Assembly: GCF_001027285.1 (NCBI RefSeq)
Contig: NZ_CP011509.1
Span: forward strand, 46,001-110,000
DNA from: Archangium gephyra
GTDB lineage: Bacteria > Myxococcota > Myxococcia > Myxococcales > Myxococcaceae
Direction: 5' to 3'
DNA length: 64,000 nt
The notes beneath the pieces were generated by a model, which saw only the letters and a program-made list of their open reading frames with translations, was not told where the DNA came from and searched no databases. Within the stretch, counting starts at the first letter, position 1, and each line of letters begins with the position of its first letter. Both the position numbers and the translations under genes were made by a program. Shown here piece after piece: positions 43,268 through 51,084 of the stretch.

Positions 43268-43372
43268 GTTGCCAGCGAAGCAACACGGTTGCTGTTGCAC
43301 CGCTGGCAACGCCCCCCTCTCCCTCGGTGTAGCCTCCAAGGCAACAATTCAGGAAAAAGCCGCAAGGGTTGC
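43268..43372. promoter_or_regulatory. GTTGC/GCAAC site cluster and nested palindrome
   Basis: Seven GTTGC or GCAAC pentamers occur in 105 bp (43268, 43280, 43288, 43294, 43306, 43341, 43368). GTTGCCAGCG (43268-43277) and CGCTGGCAAC (43301-43310) form a 10-bp inverted repeat that encloses GCAAC-ACG-GTTGC. It lies between the dgt stop and the start of the secreted protein at 43498, so it may be a multi-site operator for that gene or the dgt terminator. Confidence 0.45.
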
Positions 43373-43497
43373 AAAACAAAGCCAGACGTGAGAGGTATTT
43401 CCTCACGCCAGCCGGACGCGGCGTTTCGCGCGGTCCGCTCCGTTCACCCAGGAAGACGTGGGCCGGCAGGCGTCTGTTTTCACGAGGGGAGACACCC

Positions 43498-45339
43498 ATG
43501 AACTGGAAGAATCTCGCCCTGTGCCTCGGCACGGGGATGGCGTTCGTCACCGGAGGCTCCGCGTTCGCGCAGGAAGTGCCCGAGGACAAGTACTACTCGG
43601 AGAAGGTGCTCGCCGAGGGCGAGGGCTGGCAGCTCAAGAACATCAGCGGCTATGCCGTGGATGATGACGGCCGGTACTACTCGCAGGACGTCTACAACAT
43701 CAAGAGCACGGCCCGCGAGGCGTTCTACCAGCTGCCGCTGCACCCCTACCTCCAGGAGGAGCTGTCCGCGGCCGCCACCGAGAGCAAGGACGAGACGGTC
43801 TTCGTGCTCGACAAGCGGATCGCCGATGAGATCGCCCTCTCCTACGAGAAGGGCGAGCTCACCGAGGCGCTGAAGGCCATCGCCGAGCCGCCGGACGAGG
43901 AGGTCCCGCAGGGGGTGCAGTCGATGGGGCCGTTCGGCTCGTGCTCGGACCAGGTGCACAGCAAGAGCAAGAGCTTCACCCTCAACACGCCCATCTCCAC
44001 GAACCACACCTTTGGCTCGGGCTTCTCCGGCACCCTGAGCGCGACGGGCAACATCAACGGCAGCGCGACGGGCGAAGTGGTGATGCGCGTCAAGCGCCAC
44101 AAGATCTTCTGGGTGTGCGTGCCCTACGGCGTCAACTTCCAGCACGCGCGGGCCTGGGGCAACGTGAGCGTGGGCAACGGCTCGCAGGTGAACGGCACCC
44201 TCAACTACAACTGGAGCTGGAATGATCAGATCGCCAAGCCGTCGCTGGGCTCGCTCAACTTCTTCATCGGCCCGGTGCCGGTGCACATCGGCTTCAACCT
44301 GCCCATCCGGCTGGGCCTCGAGGTGGCGGCGAGCGTCACCGGCACGGTGAACTACAACGGCAACCAGACGGCCACGGGCGCCTTCGACTACACGTGCACG
44401 CTGAGCGGGTGCGGCGGCTGGGCCAACTACAACCTGGGGGGCAGCTCGCCGCAGCCGGTGACGGGCAGCGTGTCGGGCCGCATCCAGCCCACCGTCTGGC
44501 TGCAGGTGGCCGTGCGCGCCTACCTGTACTCCGAGTGGCTCGCCTATGCGCAGGTGGGCGTGCGTCCCTACCTGTACGGCGACCTGTGGGGCTACTACGG
44601 CAACGCCTGTGGTGACGCGGATGGCAACGGCATCAACGAGACGGTGAGCGCCCTCACCTTCAACCTCGACTGGCGGCTCTTCATCACCGCGGAGGCCTCG
44701 GCCTTCGGCAGCAACCCCGCCCAGTGGAACAACCTGTGGAGCACCCAGCGCCGGCACCTCAAGTTCTGGGACCTCGTCAACGGCGGCTCGAGCGCCATCC
44801 GCCCCATCCTCGGCGGCCCCGCGAGCACCAACGTGAACACCTCCACGGGCTACACCGCGCGGATGCGTCCCTGCTGGCCGTACGGGGACAACGTCAACTA
44901 CCGCTTCAACTGGGGTGACAGCACCCTCACCAACGTCAGCGGCGCGCCGCAGACCAACGCCTCCGCGGGCAAGGCCTGGTCCACCAGCGGCGCGAAGACG
45001 GTGCAGCTCACCGCGCTGAGCGACTCGTGGGGCCGGCAGCTCAACGCCACCACGTCGCGCTCCGTGCAGGTCAACGGCTCCACCGCCACGTGGACGGCCT
45101 GGTTCAACCGCGACAACCAGTACGGCGTCGGTGACTACGAGACGCTGTCCGACCTCATCTCCGGCGGCTACCCGGTCTGCTCCAACCCCATCGGCGTGGA
45201 GTGCCAGACGGCCGGCGGCGCCCCCTACAGCAGCACGGGCGAGGTCTACAGCTGCTCGCTCTCCGGCGGCGTGTGCGTCAACTCGCAGCAGCCCGATGGC
45301 ATCTGCCAGGACTACCGGGTGCGCTTCCTCTGCCCGTAG
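43498..45339 (+). CDS. Large secreted protein with PKD-like domain, function unknown
   Basis: 613 residues from ATG 43498, with GAGGGGAG 6 bases upstream. A signal peptide (LALCLGTGMAFVTGGSAFA) is cut before QEVPED. The region to about residue 130 is acidic and helical; residues 140-400 are beta-rich with alternating Gly/Thr/Asn (GTLSATGNINGSATG, NGTLNYNWSW, VTGSVSGRIQPTVWLQV). Residues of about 460-530 look like a PKD fold (YRFNWGDSTLTNV, KTVQLTALSDSWGRQL). The cysteine-rich end (YPVCSNPIGVECQTAGG, CVNSQQPDGICQDYRVRFLC) should be disulphide-bonded. I do not recognise a catalytic site. It could be an extracellular matrix or pore/barrel component. Unusual GTTGC repeats lie upstream. Confidence 0.75.
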   Translation: MNWKNLALCLGTGMAFVTGGSAFAQEVPEDKYYSEKVLAEGEGWQLKNISGYAVDDDGRYYSQDVYNIKSTAREAFYQLPLHPYLQEELSAAATESKDETVFVLDKRIADEIALSYEKGELTEALKAIAEPPDEEVPQGVQSMGPFGSCSDQVHSKSKSFTLNTPISTNHTFGSGFSGTLSATGNINGSATGEVVMRVKRHKIFWVCVPYGVNFQHARAWGNVSVGNGSQVNGTLNYNWSWNDQIAKPSLGSLNFFIGPVPVHIGFNLPIRLGLEVAASVTGTVNYNGNQTATGAFDYTCTLSGCGGWANYNLGGSSPQPVTGSVSGRIQPTVWLQVAVRAYLYSEWLAYAQVGVRPYLYGDLWGYYGNACGDADGNGINETVSALTFNLDWRLFITAEASAFGSNPAQWNNLWSTQRRHLKFWDLVNGGSSAIRPILGGPASTNVNTSTGYTARMRPCWPYGDNVNYRFNWGDSTLTNVSGAPQTNASAGKAWSTSGAKTVQLTALSDSWGRQLNATTSRSVQVNGSTATWTAWFNRDNQYGVGDYETLSDLISGGYPVCSNPIGVECQTAGGAPYSSTGEVYSCSLSGGVCVNSQQPDGICQDYRVRFLCP

Positions 45340-45366
45340 TCCGTGAGCAGCCCTGAATGAAGGACT

Positions 45367-45396
45367 CCGCCTCCTCCCGCGCACCGGGAGGGGGCG
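45367..45396 (+). terminator. Terminator hairpin after the PKD-like gene
   Basis: CGCCTCCTCCCG and CGGGAGGGGGCG pair around GCAC, with the T-rich stretch TTGTCATTTCTT following on the plus strand. It lies 28 bp after the plus-strand stop and just before the convergent gene. Confidence 0.6.
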
Positions 45397-45399
45397 TTG

Positions 45400-46266
45400 T
45401 CATTTCTTGGGGGCCTTGGGGACGGACAGGACCTCGATGCTCGTCACCGGGTTGCCGCGGGCGTAGAGGTCCGCGGAGGTGCGCACCAGGGTGCCCTCGC
45501 CGAGGTTGCGCAGGGCCACCTGCTGGCGGCCCTGGGTGACGCGCACGTCCCGGGCGAGCGACAGCGTGCTGGTGCCTCCGTCCTCCTCATCGAGCACGAG
45601 CTGCTGCTGCGTGACCGAGCGCACGCGGCCCCTGTGGATGACGTGGGCCACCGCGACGCCCTCGTTGCCGGTGTTCGCCGTGCTGCCCGTGGCGCCACCA
45701 CCGCCCACGCCCTCGGCCGTGGAGTTGGAGTAGCCGATGGTGGAGTTGGAGTAGCCGATGCCGGTAGCGCCGTTGGGAGCCTCGGCGTTCGGGTCGCCGA
45801 TGGTGGAGCTCGCGGCTGCACCCGTCCCCTGACCACCGCCGCCCGTGCCCGTGTCCTGGCCACTGCCGCCCGTGCCCGTGCCCGTGTCCTGGCCACTGCC
45901 GCCCGTGCCCTGGGCCTGCTGGGTCCGTGCGAGCTGGACCCGCATCTGCGCGAGCTGCTGCTCGAGTCCGGCCACCTGGGCGCGCAGCCGGGCGAGCTCC
46001 ACCCGCTGCTGGGTCTCGAGCGCCGACAGCTGTTGCGTCCCCGTCCCCGTGTCCTGCCCCGTGACGCCCGTCCCGGATCCGCCCGTGGTCAGTCCCTGGT
46101 CCGAGCCCCGCCCATCCGACGTCCCCGTGATGCGCGAGTCCTGGGTGACATCTCCCACCGAGCCCCCAGCGGGGTACTGAGCCTGAGACACGCCCTGCGT
46201 GGCGCTGCACACGAGCACCAGCCCAAGCATCGCGATTCCCAAATCCCACCAGGTCGGCTTCCGCAT
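45400..46266 (-). CDS. Secreted Gly/Thr-rich coiled-coil protein (paralogue 1)
   Basis: 288 residues from ATG 46266 (MRKPTWWDLGIAML); signal peptide LGLVLVCSATQGVSQA. A Gly/Thr/Asp-rich low-complexity region (GQDTGTGTGG repeats) surrounds a coiled coil (VELARLRAQVAGLEQQLAQM) at about 85-120. The last 75 residues are a small beta-barrel-like domain (RGRVRSVTQQQLVLDEEDGG ... GTLVRTSADLYARGNP). The protein at 47806-48924 has the same layout and a similar end, so the two are paralogues flanking the gene at 46444. Probably periplasmic or outer-surface. No function is known to me; the C-terminal domain might bind a nucleotide, metal or partner. Confidence 0.75.
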   Translation of the reverse strand: MRKPTWWDLGIAMLGLVLVCSATQGVSQAQYPAGGSVGDVTQDSRITGTSDGRGSDQGLTTGGSGTGVTGQDTGTGTQQLSALETQQRVELARLRAQVAGLEQQLAQMRVQLARTQQAQGTGGSGQDTGTGTGGSGQDTGTGGGGQGTGAAASSTIGDPNAEAPNGATGIGYSNSTIGYSNSTAEGVGGGGATGSTANTGNEGVAVAHVIHRGRVRSVTQQQLVLDEEDGGTSTLSLARDVRVTQGRQQVALRNLGEGTLVRTSADLYARGNPVTSIEVLSVPKAPKK

Positions 46267-46443
46267 CTACGCCGCGCTCCCTTCTTCCGGTAGAACGTTG
46301 GGCGGCGGACGTCCGCGAGCAACCGGCCTGGAGCCGAGGACCCGGGACGAACGGAGCGGTGCATCGCCCGCTCTCCGAGCCTCCGAGGAGGCTCCAGGCA
46401 CACGGATGCCACCTCCGTGTGTTGGGCCGGTCTCGCGTGGCAC

Positions 46444-47802
46444 ATGGGGGCGCATCGCTTGTCGAACCAGGATCCATCGTCCAGCAACCCGAGGGGTACC
46501 CCTCCGGCCGGCATCGGGGCCTCCAGCCCCCTGCCCTCGCCTTCTTCGTCCGGGTCCACGCTCCGCATCGAGGTGGGCCGTCCTCGCAACGTCCTCCGCG
46601 AGCCCGCGCCCTGGCTGGTGGCCGACTCGTCCCGCGCCCTGGACATCAACCACCGCATCACCCAGGGCTACATCCAGCTCGCCCACGACCTGCAGGGACT
46701 GCTCGACCCCGCGTATCGGCCCGGCGGGAGCACCCGCGTCCTCTGCAACTGGTTCGCCTTCGCCCCTCACGCGTCACTGGAGGCGGGCAAGGGGATGCTC
46801 GGTGCGTACCTCGCCCGGGCCATCATCGACACCGCCCAGGGCGAGCCCTCTCCCTCCGTGAAGCAGGCGCTCGACCGCGGAGGCCTCTCCGGTCCGGATC
46901 GCCTCGTGGCGGAGAAGGTGGCGGGCACGCTGCGGTTCTTCGGCCTGTCGCACGACGTGGCCGCCTCCCTGGGCACGTTGCTCAGCGCGGCCAACCTGGA
47001 CGTGTTCGTGGACCCCCGCACCCTGTGGATCACCACCTGGCGTGTCTCGCGCGTGGTGCAGGACGCGCCGGGAGCCACGCCGCTCGACAAGGCCGAGGCG
47101 GTGGTGCGCACGCTGGAGCAGCTGCTGCTCGATGGGAACGTGGCCATCTACGGGGACATCGCCACGTCGGCTCGCGCGTACCTCGACTGGCGTGAGCGCT
47201 CGGGCGGGAACGCGGTGAAGCCGCTCCAGGTGGTGGAGGGCTTCGCGTTGGACGGAGCCACCGCCGGGGAGGCACGGCGGGCCCGGGAGTACGCGCTCGC
47301 GCACGTGAAGGACTCGCCCCAGCCCACGCACTTCGCGACCGTGCTGCCCGGGGTGGGTGGGCGGAGCCTGCTGTTGGCCGCCTTCGCCCTCTTCGAGGAT
47401 GCGCGCCAGACGGAAGAGGCCTCGGAGCGGGACGCACTCATCGGCTTCGCCAACAACTACCTGGCCTGGCACGAGCAGCACAACGCCGTGCAGCCGGCCT
47501 TCACCCCGTCCATCCCGCGCCAGGGCGAGGTGCCCCGCGACGCCCTCATGCACGCGATGACGCCCACGCTGCGCCTGCCGCTGGGCCCCATCGCCTGGGA
47601 GTTCAGCGACTACACCGAGCGGCAGCCGGACCGGGACCACAACCTGCTCACCTCGAAGCCGACCGAGTACAACTGGGCGCTCTTCGAGGATCGCTGGCCC
47701 GCCATCCTGGATGCCTTCGACGTCGGCTATCAGCACCAGACGGGGCTGTGGCAGATGCCCCAGCCCCTCATCCAGTCGCTGGACCTGCTGGAAGTCGGCT
47801 GA
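46444..47802 (+). CDS. Unrecognised cytosolic-type protein between two Gly-rich paralogues
   Basis: 452 residues from ATG 46444 (MGAHRLSNQDPS); GTG 46417 is an alternative, and neither has a clear ribosome binding site. The first 40 residues are Ser/Pro-rich and disordered. The rest is helical and soluble (NHRITQGYIQLAHDLQGLLD, VLCNWFAFAPHASLEAGKGM, FALFEDARQTEEASERDALI). The motif NWFAFAPHAS and a later EYNWALFEDRWPAILDAFD are striking but I do not know the family. There is no signal peptide or membrane helix. It is divergent from paralogue 1 and convergent with paralogue 2 (3 bp between stops). The symmetric arrangement suggests that the three genes work together or moved together. Confidence 0.75.
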   Translation: MGAHRLSNQDPSSSNPRGTPPAGIGASSPLPSPSSSGSTLRIEVGRPRNVLREPAPWLVADSSRALDINHRITQGYIQLAHDLQGLLDPAYRPGGSTRVLCNWFAFAPHASLEAGKGMLGAYLARAIIDTAQGEPSPSVKQALDRGGLSGPDRLVAEKVAGTLRFFGLSHDVAASLGTLLSAANLDVFVDPRTLWITTWRVSRVVQDAPGATPLDKAEAVVRTLEQLLLDGNVAIYGDIATSARAYLDWRERSGGNAVKPLQVVEGFALDGATAGEARRAREYALAHVKDSPQPTHFATVLPGVGGRSLLLAAFALFEDARQTEEASERDALIGFANNYLAWHEQHNAVQPAFTPSIPRQGEVPRDALMHAMTPTLRLPLGPIAWEFSDYTERQPDRDHNLLTSKPTEYNWALFEDRWPAILDAFDVGYQHQTGLWQMPQPLIQSLDLLEVG

Positions 47803-47805
47803 GGC

Positions 47806-48924
47806 TCACGGCTTCGGGGTCTGCTGTGGCGGGACCGCCATCCGCTGCCCGGGCCCCATCCGCTCCTGGCGCTGCTGCCGCAGGCCCTGTTGCTGCCCCT
47901 GCCGCTGCTGCTGGGCCCGTTGGGGCTGCGTGACGATGTTGCGCGCGTGCTCGACGCCGGAGATGAGCGCGAACGAGGTGCGCACCTGCGTTCCCTCGGA
48001 GAGCTGGTCCACGGGGATGCGCTTGAGGTCCGGTCCCACGAAGGCCCGCGTCTGGTCATCGACGGTGAGGCGGTAGAAGGTGCCATCCGAGGTGTCGACG
48101 ATGTCGATGTGCTTGCGCGTGATGTCGACCACGCGGCCGTCGAACACCGCGGTGGCCACGGTGACGGGGCCCTTGACCTCCATGTCCTCCGGGTCCGGGC
48201 CAGGCGTACCGGTGTCGACCCCCGGGGTCGCGCCGCCCGTGCCCCCACCACCCGTTCCCCCACCACCCGTTCCGCGCAGGGCACCCACCTCGGCCTCCAG
48301 GCGGGAGACTCGCTGGCGCAGGGTGGTCAGCTCGCGCTGCATCGCCTCCTGGCCTCCGACGCCACCTCCACGCCCGGTCCCCGTACCGCCGCCGCTCACC
48401 CCGGTGCCGCCCGTGCCGGTACCGCCACCGCTCACCGAGCCCGTCCCGCCGGTATCACCGCCGCCCGTGCCACCGCCGCCCGTGCCGGTGCCCACGGAGC
48501 CCGTTCCCGCGCCCCCGGCCTGCTCACCGGGCTCGGGTCCGACGCGGGTGCCCACATCCACCGGGGGCGACGCGGACGGAGGCGCCTCCTCCGTGGTGCC
48601 GCGATACGTGGGGCCGCCACCGCCGCCCATCCCCGCCGCGCCCCCTGCCCCACCGCCTCCGCCAGTCCCATCCGTCTGCCCGGTGGTGCCCTGCGTCCCC
48701 GCGCTGCCTCCGGTCGCCGGCTGGCCCTGGGCCGTTCCGATGGACCCGGCCGACTGCTGCCCGGGCGACCCGGGGGCCTGGGTGGCCGTCGTGTCCTGCC
48801 CCCGATCGATACTGGCCGCGCCCGAGGGACTCGCCGCCGGGGCGGCTCCCGTGTTCTGCTGCGCCAGGGCCACCAGAGGGGCAGTCCCCATGAAGGCCAG
48901 CGCCATCCAGATGGCTCTCCGCAT
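47806..48924 (-). CDS. Secreted Gly/Thr-rich coiled-coil protein (paralogue 2)
   Basis: 372 residues from ATG 48924 (MRRAIWMALAFMG), with GAGGAG 6 bases upstream; the ATG 63 bases further upstream is weaker. Signal peptide AFMGTAPLVALA, then a long Gly/Thr/Ser-rich region (GTGGGGTGGGDTGG repeats), a short coiled coil (ELTTLRQRVSRLEAEVGAL) and a C-terminal domain (DGRVVDITRKHIDIVDTSDG ... LSEGTQVRTSFALISGVEHA), ending in a Gln/Arg-rich tail (QQQRQGQQQGLRQQRQERMG). Same plan as the 45400 gene, longer linker. Extracytoplasmic and largely disordered. The Q/R tail could bind nucleic acid or polysaccharide. Function unknown. Confidence 0.75.
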   Translation of the reverse strand: MRRAIWMALAFMGTAPLVALAQQNTGAAPAASPSGAASIDRGQDTTATQAPGSPGQQSAGSIGTAQGQPATGGSAGTQGTTGQTDGTGGGGGAGGAAGMGGGGGPTYRGTTEEAPPSASPPVDVGTRVGPEPGEQAGGAGTGSVGTGTGGGGTGGGDTGGTGSVSGGGTGTGGTGVSGGGTGTGRGGGVGGQEAMQRELTTLRQRVSRLEAEVGALRGTGGGGTGGGGTGGATPGVDTGTPGPDPEDMEVKGPVTVATAVFDGRVVDITRKHIDIVDTSDGTFYRLTVDDQTRAFVGPDLKRIPVDQLSEGTQVRTSFALISGVEHARNIVTQPQRAQQQRQGQQQGLRQQRQERMGPGQRMAVPPQQTPKP

Positions 48925-49098
48925 GCCGTTCTCCTCGTTGACCCCTCCCCGTGGCGAAAGGTGGGAATTGTTCTCGAAGGGACACACCCGGCCCGCGGCG
49001 GCACCTCGCCTCCCTGGCGGCTCTCGGAGCGGGCGTGTCCGCTTGGACGCACCAGGCCGGCATGAAAGAGAACGAGCGGTGAAACTCCTGGCGGCCTC

Positions 49099-49734
49099 AT
49101 GTCACCACGGCGCGTGAGCCACCTTTTCGCGGTCCGATTGCCCCTGGTGGGCGGAGCGTCCTCGGCCGAGGACGCCGAGCGCCGGCTGCTCACACGGGCG
49201 CGCCGGGGAGACCCGGTCGCCTTCCGGACGCTCTTCGAGCAGCACTCGCCCGCGGTCTGGCGCTTCCTGAGGGATCTCTTCCGGGACGATGCCGCCGCGG
49301 ACGAGGCCACCCAGGAGACCTTCGTCCGGGCGCACGGGAAGCTCGGGGCGCTGCGGGACGATGCGCGCCTGGGCTCGTGGCTGCTGGGGATTGCCCGGCA
49401 CATCTACCTCGAGTCACGCCGGTCGCGGGGCACGCACCTGGACATCGCCGCCGAGGAGAGCGAGCCGCTGCTGGAGGCCGCCCTGCCCTCGCCCACGCCG
49501 GAGGATCTGCTGCTGGACCGGGAGATGGAGGGGCTGTTGGCGGAGGCGCTCGGGGAGCTGCGCGAGGAGCGGCGCTCGGCGCTGCTGCTGCGCATCGATC
49601 ATGGGCTGGCGTACGAGGACATCGCCCAGGTGATGGGCTGGTCGCTGCCCAAGGTGAAGAACGAGATTCACCGTGCACGGCTGCAGCTGCGCGAGCGGCT
49701 CGCCGGGCACGTCGGAAACGGAGGACACTCATGA
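49099..49734 (+). CDS. ECF sigma factor
   Basis: 211 residues from ATG 49099. Region 2 lies at about 35-100 (FRTLFEQHSPAVWRFLRDLF, DEATQETFVRAHGKLGALRD, RLGSWLLGIARHIYLES). Region 4 has a helix-turn-helix (GLAYEDIAQVMGWSLPKVKN) followed by EIHRARLQLRERL. The first 22 residues are unusually hydrophobic (LFAVRLPLVGGASSA), so a downstream start is possible. Its stop overlaps the start of a zinc-finger anti-sigma gene as ATGA, the standard ECF/anti-sigma operon. A membrane or envelope stress circuit is likely. It is a different subgroup from the kinase-linked sigma factor at 39406. Confidence 0.93.
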   Translation: MSPRRVSHLFAVRLPLVGGASSAEDAERRLLTRARRGDPVAFRTLFEQHSPAVWRFLRDLFRDDAAADEATQETFVRAHGKLGALRDDARLGSWLLGIARHIYLESRRSRGTHLDIAAEESEPLLEAALPSPTPEDLLLDREMEGLLAEALGELREERRSALLLRIDHGLAYEDIAQVMGWSLPKVKNEIHRARLQLRERLAGHVGNGGHS

Positions 49735-50234
49735 GCACCCCCTGCCGCGAGTCGGAGCTGGACGCGCTGCTCGCCGGAGAGCTCTCGCCGGAGGATGCCG
49801 AGCGGGTGAGCGCGCATGCGGCCACGTGTGCCACGTGCACGCGGGCGATGGCGTGGCTGCGCACGGAGCGCGGGTGGATGGCGCAGCGGGCCCGGCGCAT
49901 GCCGTCGCGGCCGGCGCTGAGCTTCGAGGCGCTGGAGGCGAAGCTGAGTCCAGCGCCCGCGCGGCGTCCGCCTCGCCGGGAGCACCGGGGCTGGGTGGCG
50001 ATGATGGGAGCGGCGGCGGCGGTGGCCTTCATGGCGCTGAGCATCGCGCCGCGCTCGAGCTCCCCGTCACACGGCGGCTTCGCCTCGTTCTCCTCGGAGG
50101 ACGCGTGGAGCGAGGGAATGGTGTCCGTGGCGCGGGTGCCGGCGTGCATGGACCCGAGCGTGGAGGCGGTGGCGCGGGTGGAGGCGAGCTTCGGGGCGTG
50201 CCTGCTGGCGTCGCCCGCGCGGCCGTTGCCCTGA
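49731..50234 (+). CDS. Anti-sigma factor (zf-HC2, membrane-anchored)
   Basis: 167 residues from ATG 49731, overlapping the sigma factor stop by 4 bp. The N-terminal zinc-binding anti-sigma domain is CRESELDALLAGELSPEDAE plus HAATCATCTRAM (HxxxCxxC). A single transmembrane helix follows at about residues 87-103 (GWVAMMGAAAAVAFMAL). The outer part of about 60 residues is short and holds two cysteines (PACMDPSV, FGACLLA), which could form a disulphide and act as a redox or folding sensor. It is predicted to sequester the upstream sigma factor until an envelope signal releases it. The next gene, a DsbA-like thiol protein, fits a thiol-related signal. Confidence 0.88.
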   Translation: MSTPCRESELDALLAGELSPEDAERVSAHAATCATCTRAMAWLRTERGWMAQRARRMPSRPALSFEALEAKLSPAPARRPPRREHRGWVAMMGAAAAVAFMALSIAPRSSSPSHGGFASFSSEDAWSEGMVSVARVPACMDPSVEAVARVEASFGACLLASPARPLP

Positions 50235-50369
50235 GAAATGAAGGGAAAAAAGGCGCGCTGAAACCCGCGCGCCGCACGCGTCACTCATGAGGGCCAGGGG
50301 CGAGCGGGACGAAGCCGCCGCCGACCCCACGCGGGGCCTGGCCAATCCCATCCAAGCGAGAGGTCACTC

Positions 50370-51008
50370 ATGAAGCGCATGCTCACCGCCGCGCTCGTCG
50401 GCGCGTTCGTGTCTGGTTTTGTCCCGGTGTCGTCGGCCGAGGCCTGTGATGGCAGCTGCCCCAAGGGCCATGTGCCGCAAGCCGCGGAGCCGCGAGCGGC
50501 CACGCCCCGCCGCGAGGCACCGGGCCAGGGCCCTGCGGACGCGAAGGTGACGGTGGAGGTGTGGTCGGACTTCCAGTGTCCCTTCTGCGCGAAGGGCGGC
50601 GCCACGCTGAAGCAGCTGCGCGAGAAGTACGGGGACAGGATCCGCATCGTCTTCCGGCACATGCCCCTGCCCTTCCACGAGAACGCGCGGCTGGCGGCGG
50701 CGGCGAGCATGGCGGCGGCGGAGCAGGGCCGCTTCTGGGAGTTCCACGACGCGCTCTTCCAGCAGCAGACGGAGCTGGACCGGAAGTCGCTGGAGAAGCT
50801 GGCGAAGAAGCTGAAGCTGGACGTGGAGCGCTTCCAGCGCGCGCTGGACAGCGGCGCCTACGACAACTACCTGGAGGCGGAGGTGACGGAGGCGCGCCAG
50901 CGGGGTGTGTCGGGGACGCCCACCTTCTTCATCAACGACACGGCGCTGGTGGGCGCGCGCCCGGTGGAGCAGTTCATCGAGGCCATCGACGCGGAGCTCA
51001 AGGGCTGA
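50370..51008 (+). CDS. DsbA-like thiol-disulphide oxidoreductase
   Basis: 212 residues from ATG 50370, preceded by a GAGAGG sequence. Signal peptide LTAALVGAFVSGFVPVSSAEA. Thioredoxin fold with active site C70-P-F-C73 (DFQCPFCAKGG), the helical insert (AEQGRFWEFHDALFQQQTEL) and cis-proline in SGTPTFFINDTALVG. This arrangement is the thioredoxin_4/DsbA family rather than thioredoxin itself. It is periplasmic and oxidises or isomerises disulphides in secreted proteins. It probably shares its transcript with the sigma/anti-sigma pair 135 bp upstream, or is its target. Two extra cysteines (CDGSC, 26 and 30) near the mature N-terminus may form a disulphide or a metal site. Confidence 0.9.
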   Translation: MKRMLTAALVGAFVSGFVPVSSAEACDGSCPKGHVPQAAEPRAATPRREAPGQGPADAKVTVEVWSDFQCPFCAKGGATLKQLREKYGDRIRIVFRHMPLPFHENARLAAAASMAAAEQGRFWEFHDALFQQQTELDRKSLEKLAKKLKLDVERFQRALDSGAYDNYLEAEVTEARQRGVSGTPTFFINDTALVGARPVEQFIEAIDAELKG

Positions 51009-51034
51009 GGCCTCGAGGCTCCGGGCCGGGCGTG

Positions 51035-51061
51035 GGCGCTCCCGCGGGACACGGGAGCGCC
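51035..51061 (+). terminator. Bidirectional terminator hairpins between dsbA-like and subtilase genes
   Basis: GGCGCTCCCG-CGGGACA-CGGGAGCGCC is a perfect 10-bp stem. A second stem, GGGACAC-GGC-GTGTCCC, follows at about 51064-51080. They lie between convergent stops and lack T-runs. Confidence 0.55.
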
Positions 51062-51084
51062 GGGGGACACGGCGTGTCCCGGAG

